Positions 8,891 to 10,823 of a stretch of 10,823 bases of DNA are shown here, one piece after another; positions within the stretch are counted from its first letter, which is position 1, and every line of letters starts with the position of its first letter. Both the position numbers and the translations under genes were made by a program. The DNA is taken from positions 1 through 10,823 of the forward strand of contig JAAAVE010001034.1 in NCBI GenBank assembly GCA_015679605.1, in the 5' to 3' direction. Source of the DNA: Podila epigama. Its lineage: Eukaryota > Mortierellomycota > Mortierellomycetes > Mortierellales > Mortierellaceae. The notes under the pieces are model-generated. The model was not told the DNA's origin. It ran no database searches and worked only from the letters and a program-made list of their open reading frames with translations.

Positions 8891-8955
8891 ACACAAAAGA
8901 AGAACACAAAAGAAGAACACAAAGGATGTACACAAAGGATGGACACAAAGGATGT
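8891..8955. repeat. 13-bp tandem repeat, five copies in two variants
   Basis: Units start at 8891, 8904, 8917, 8930 and 8943. The first two are identical (ACACAAAAGAAGA). The last three follow ACACAAAGGATG plus T or G. The shared core is ACACAAA. A 13-bp period is not a multiple of three, which argues against coding. Confidence 0.9.
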
Positions 8956-9107
8956 GGAACACAACATCGATGGAAAAGAAACAAAGCATTGCGGTAATAA
9001 CCTTAATCATGTCGTCTCTCCATGGAAAACAACCCCCCAATCTCACTCGTTTCGTACTCTTCTCCATCTATCCCTCACCCTTTCTCTTTCTCTTTTTCTT
9101 TCTCTAT

Positions 9108-9180
9108 CACACACATACACACAAACACACACGCAAACGCACTCACACACACAATCAATTCACACAACCCACACAATTCA
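9108..9180. repeat. CA-rich imperfect microsatellite
   Basis: Imperfect CA dinucleotide runs broken by ATA, AAA and GC steps. They follow directly on a CT-rich tract (9061-9107), so the plus strand is nearly free of G for more than 100 bases. Confidence 0.75.
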
Positions 9181-9920
9181 CTCATCTTCTCCTTGCATGC
9201 CTATCCAATTCCTTCCGCACCCAATTAGACGCCCTTTCACACTTGTTGTCCCACTTGACACTCTCCTGGATCGCTCTCGTTCGTATTGCTCGAATCCTGC
9301 AGTCGATGTTTTTACTATTGTCTTCTGTTCTTTCTTTTTCTTCTTCTTTTTCTTCTTCTCCTGTCTTCCCGTCCTCCTGTCTTGTTTGTGCCTTTTTGTA
9401 TTCTGTCTCTTTGTTCATCAGACGATCTCTTTCTCACCACTCTCGCAACTCTTTACCGTCTCAATGGAAGGTAAATGGAAGGTAACTGGACGTCAGACGA
9501 TGACTTCAACAATAAACTTTCTTCACTTCTTCTTTTTTATTATTTCTTTTTAGCCATAGCGTATCTTTCTCTATTTGCTCTTCTTCCTCCTCTTTTCATC
9601 GTGACTACTGCTCTGGGGCAACCACTCAAGCACCACCCTCATTTTTTTTCTCCCCGCAACTCTTTTTACAGCAATTGCCTAAGCACTATTCCATCCCAAG
9701 CCTCATGCTCATGGTTGCGATCACTACTCTTAACATCACTAGTCACTGGTCACCTGCACTTCTTACCACCATCAACATCACCATCACCGCCGCCAAAACT
9801 TCTTAATGTTCCTATCTCTCATTCAACACTCGCACACATTACGCCTGCCTCCCTCTTGATCTAAACCATTGCCAGAAAAAAAAATAATCATTCTACGTTG
9901 AACCCTAAAACTACCACCTT

Positions 9921-10031
9921 TCTTTTTTTCTTTTTTTTCTTTTTTTTTTTTTTTTTTTCTTCTTTTTCTTTCGTTTCTTTTAAAACATTTAAATTCCTTT
10001 TCTTTTTTTCTTTTTTTTCTTTTTTTTTTTT
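9921..10031. repeat. Pair of identical T-rich blocks 80 bp apart
   Basis: The same 31-base arrangement of C-separated T runs (7, 8 and at least 12 T) occurs at 9921-9951 and 10001-10031. The first T run extends further. Between them lie more CT sequence and the palindrome ATTTAAAT (9987-9994). The complementary strand is pure purine. Confidence 0.85.
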
Positions 10032-10277
10032 CTACATGTCTCCTAAATGACTGGTACATAGTCTGGTGTAACGTCCACTGCGTTGTTCATAACGATTATT
10101 GTTTTGAAGGAGCAAAAACCTACTGATCTTTTTTTGTCCTTCTTAATTCTTTCCCGAATTTCAATCACTCACTCACTCTCCTTTTCTTTCTCTCTTTCTT
10201 TCTCGTTCCTTTTATATCTCACGTACAATCACTTATTCTCATTCATTCCCTCACTCTCAAAAAAAAAACATCAAAAC

Positions 10278-10639
10278 ATGACATCTTAGTTGGAGTCACA
10301 AGTCAATTCTACAGGTCCTCACAACAAAAAAACAAACAAACAAACAAACAAACACTCTTCTTCGCCGTAGCACTGCCTCTTTTTGTACACCCTTTCTGTC
10401 ATTCATCTTTTTATCACATATATTTTCACCTCATCTCTCAAGAGCGCATATACGCATAAACTTATATACAAAAGAAAGAAAAAAAACGCGACATTATACA
10501 TCCCCCGCGGAGAATAACAATACATTCACACACACATATACACACGCACATACACACTGTAAAAAAAAAAGACTTCCCCTTTTTCGCCTATTTCCCCCCT
10601 CCACTCCTCCTACTCTTTCGCAAACAAAGAACAAAAAAT
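10278..10639 (+). promoter_or_regulatory. Probable 5' leader of the zinc-cluster gene
   Basis: After a four-codon upstream frame (ATG ACA TCT TAG, 10278-10289), no ATG occurs on the plus strand until the predicted start at 10640, a gap of about 350 bases. Avoidance of ATG and the C/T/A-rich composition suggest an untranslated leader. It contains five CAAA units (10333-10352), a CA-rich run (about 10526-10557) and a CCGCGG palindrome (10505-10510). The transcription start is not resolved. Confidence 0.45.
10333..10352. repeat. CAAA microsatellite, five units
   Basis: Five perfect CAAA units preceded by a run of A, within the probable leader of the zinc-cluster gene. Confidence 0.85.
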
Positions 10640-10803
10640 ATGAATACGTCAATGGAGATCGAATGGATGGATGATGAAGAAGACGAGATGATGGCTGTTG
10701 ACCAAACACTGAGGTTCCAGACTCAAAACCAAGCTCCTTCCATTCTCCATTCAACTTCTTCACGGCGACGATCAAAGGTAGCGTGTGATACATGCCATTA
10801 CCG
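10640..10803 (+). CDS. Probable Zn2Cys6 transcription factor, first exon only
   Basis: The exon encodes 54 residues plus two bases of a 55th codon, before a donor GTAGGT at 10804. An acidic N-terminus (MEIEWMDDEEDEMM, 5-18) is followed by a basic run RRRSK (42-46) and VACDTCHYR (47-55). C49 and C52 are the first two cysteines of a Gal4-type binuclear zinc cluster, a fungal DNA-binding domain of pattern C-x2-C-x6-C and onward. The remaining four cysteines must be in the next exon, outside the window. Without splicing the frame stops at once (CGG TAG), which supports a real intron. The start follows AACAAAAAAT, a good fungal A-rich context, and is the first ATG after a 350-base ATG-free stretch. 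The family is inferred from one short motif, so another CxxC zinc protein is possible. Target genes are unknown. Confidence 0.6.
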
Positions 10804-10823
10804 GTAGGTTTTTTTTTTTTTTT
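10804..10823 (+). other. Start of intron 1 of the zinc-cluster gene
   Basis: The donor GTAGGT is followed by a T run reaching the window edge. It splits the zinc-cluster coding sequence just after the second cysteine. Confidence 0.55.

Larger units (their letters stand above)
8261..10277. other. Long gene-poor, pyrimidine-rich spacer
   Basis: About 2 kb without a convincing gene. Open frames here are low-complexity (serine, leucine, histidine, or lysine on the other strand) and reflect base composition. A purine-rich part (about 8300-8480) precedes a plus strand that is mostly C, T and A from about 8490. Contents are a 13-bp tandem repeat (8891-8955), CT- then CA-rich tracts (9061-9180), TTC-rich sequence (9321-9362), a duplicated 11-bp donor-like motif (9464-9485) and paired T-rich blocks (9921-10032). 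No tRNA or known RNA gene was seen. It probably includes the upstream control region, and perhaps spliced leader exons, of the zinc-cluster gene to the right. Confidence 0.6.

Noticed and set aside
9281-9305. TCGAATCC resembling a tRNA B box
   Set aside because: No A box at the right distance and no cloverleaf or acceptor stem could be drawn.
8580-9485. A 301-codon open frame on the plus strand, the longest in the spacer, and an overlapping 204-codon frame in another register
   Set aside because: The translations are low-complexity serine/leucine/histidine/threonine strings over CT and CA repeats. They cross the 13-bp repeat and match no family I recognise. Length is explained by scarcity of stop codons in pyrimidine-rich DNA.
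9823-10059. A lysine-rich minus-strand frame that looks like a nucleic-acid-binding peptide
   Set aside because: It is the complement of the T-rich blocks, where runs of AAA and AAG read as lysine; no domain is present.
1-10823. Mobile elements, CRISPR arrays, viral insertions or a new defence-type system
   Set aside because: No terminal repeats, integrase or reverse-transcriptase motifs, spaced direct repeats or unknown conserved cassette were seen. The window is explained by four ordinary fungal genes and low-complexity spacers.

Overview
The window reads as nuclear DNA of a filamentous fungus. Coding blocks are split by short GT-AG spliceosomal introns of about 90-380 bases, at least one with a perfect TACTAAC branch site. 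The gaps between genes are rich in pyrimidine runs, homopolymer A/T tracts and microsatellites. A class II DAHP synthase, a full Tudor-SN protein (absent from baker's yeast) and a probable Zn2Cys6 regulator fit a fungus. An early-diverging lineage such as Mucoromycota is my guess from the look of the introns and proteins, not something the sequence proves.

Layout from left to right. On the minus strand (exons 867-912, 417-484 and 110-260, continuing off the left edge) lies the 5' half of the gene for the delta subunit of mitochondrial F1-ATP synthase (ATP16 type). It is head to head, across a 306-base divergent promoter holding a run of 23 T, with a plus-strand seven-exon gene for class II DAHP synthase (1219-3642, 484 residues), the entry enzyme of the shikimate pathway. 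After about 580 bases with a poly(A) signal and three CCAAT boxes comes an eight-exon gene for Tudor-SN/SND1 (4225-8116, 876 residues; four staphylococcal-nuclease-like domains plus a Tudor domain set into a fifth). A 2.5-kb stretch with no convincing gene follows (8117-10639). It carries a 13-bp tandem repeat, CA- and CT-rich tracts, a duplicated T-rich block and an ATG-free 350-base leader. At the right edge begins the first exon of a probable Zn2Cys6 (Gal4-type) transcription factor, with an acidic N-terminus and an intron that splits the zinc cluster.

The genes do not form a pathway or an operon: they are single eukaryotic genes for energy metabolism, aromatic amino-acid synthesis, RNA biology and transcription. 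All splice junctions given were chosen by eye, from GT-AG signals, frame continuity and family resemblance. They add up without a frame error for both complete genes. I found no tRNA, rRNA, CRISPR array, transposon or convincing new system. The best leads are about regulation: competing acceptors in Tudor-SN intron 5, the duplicated donor with a possible small secreted protein near 9.5 kb, and the tract-rich leader of the zinc-cluster gene.
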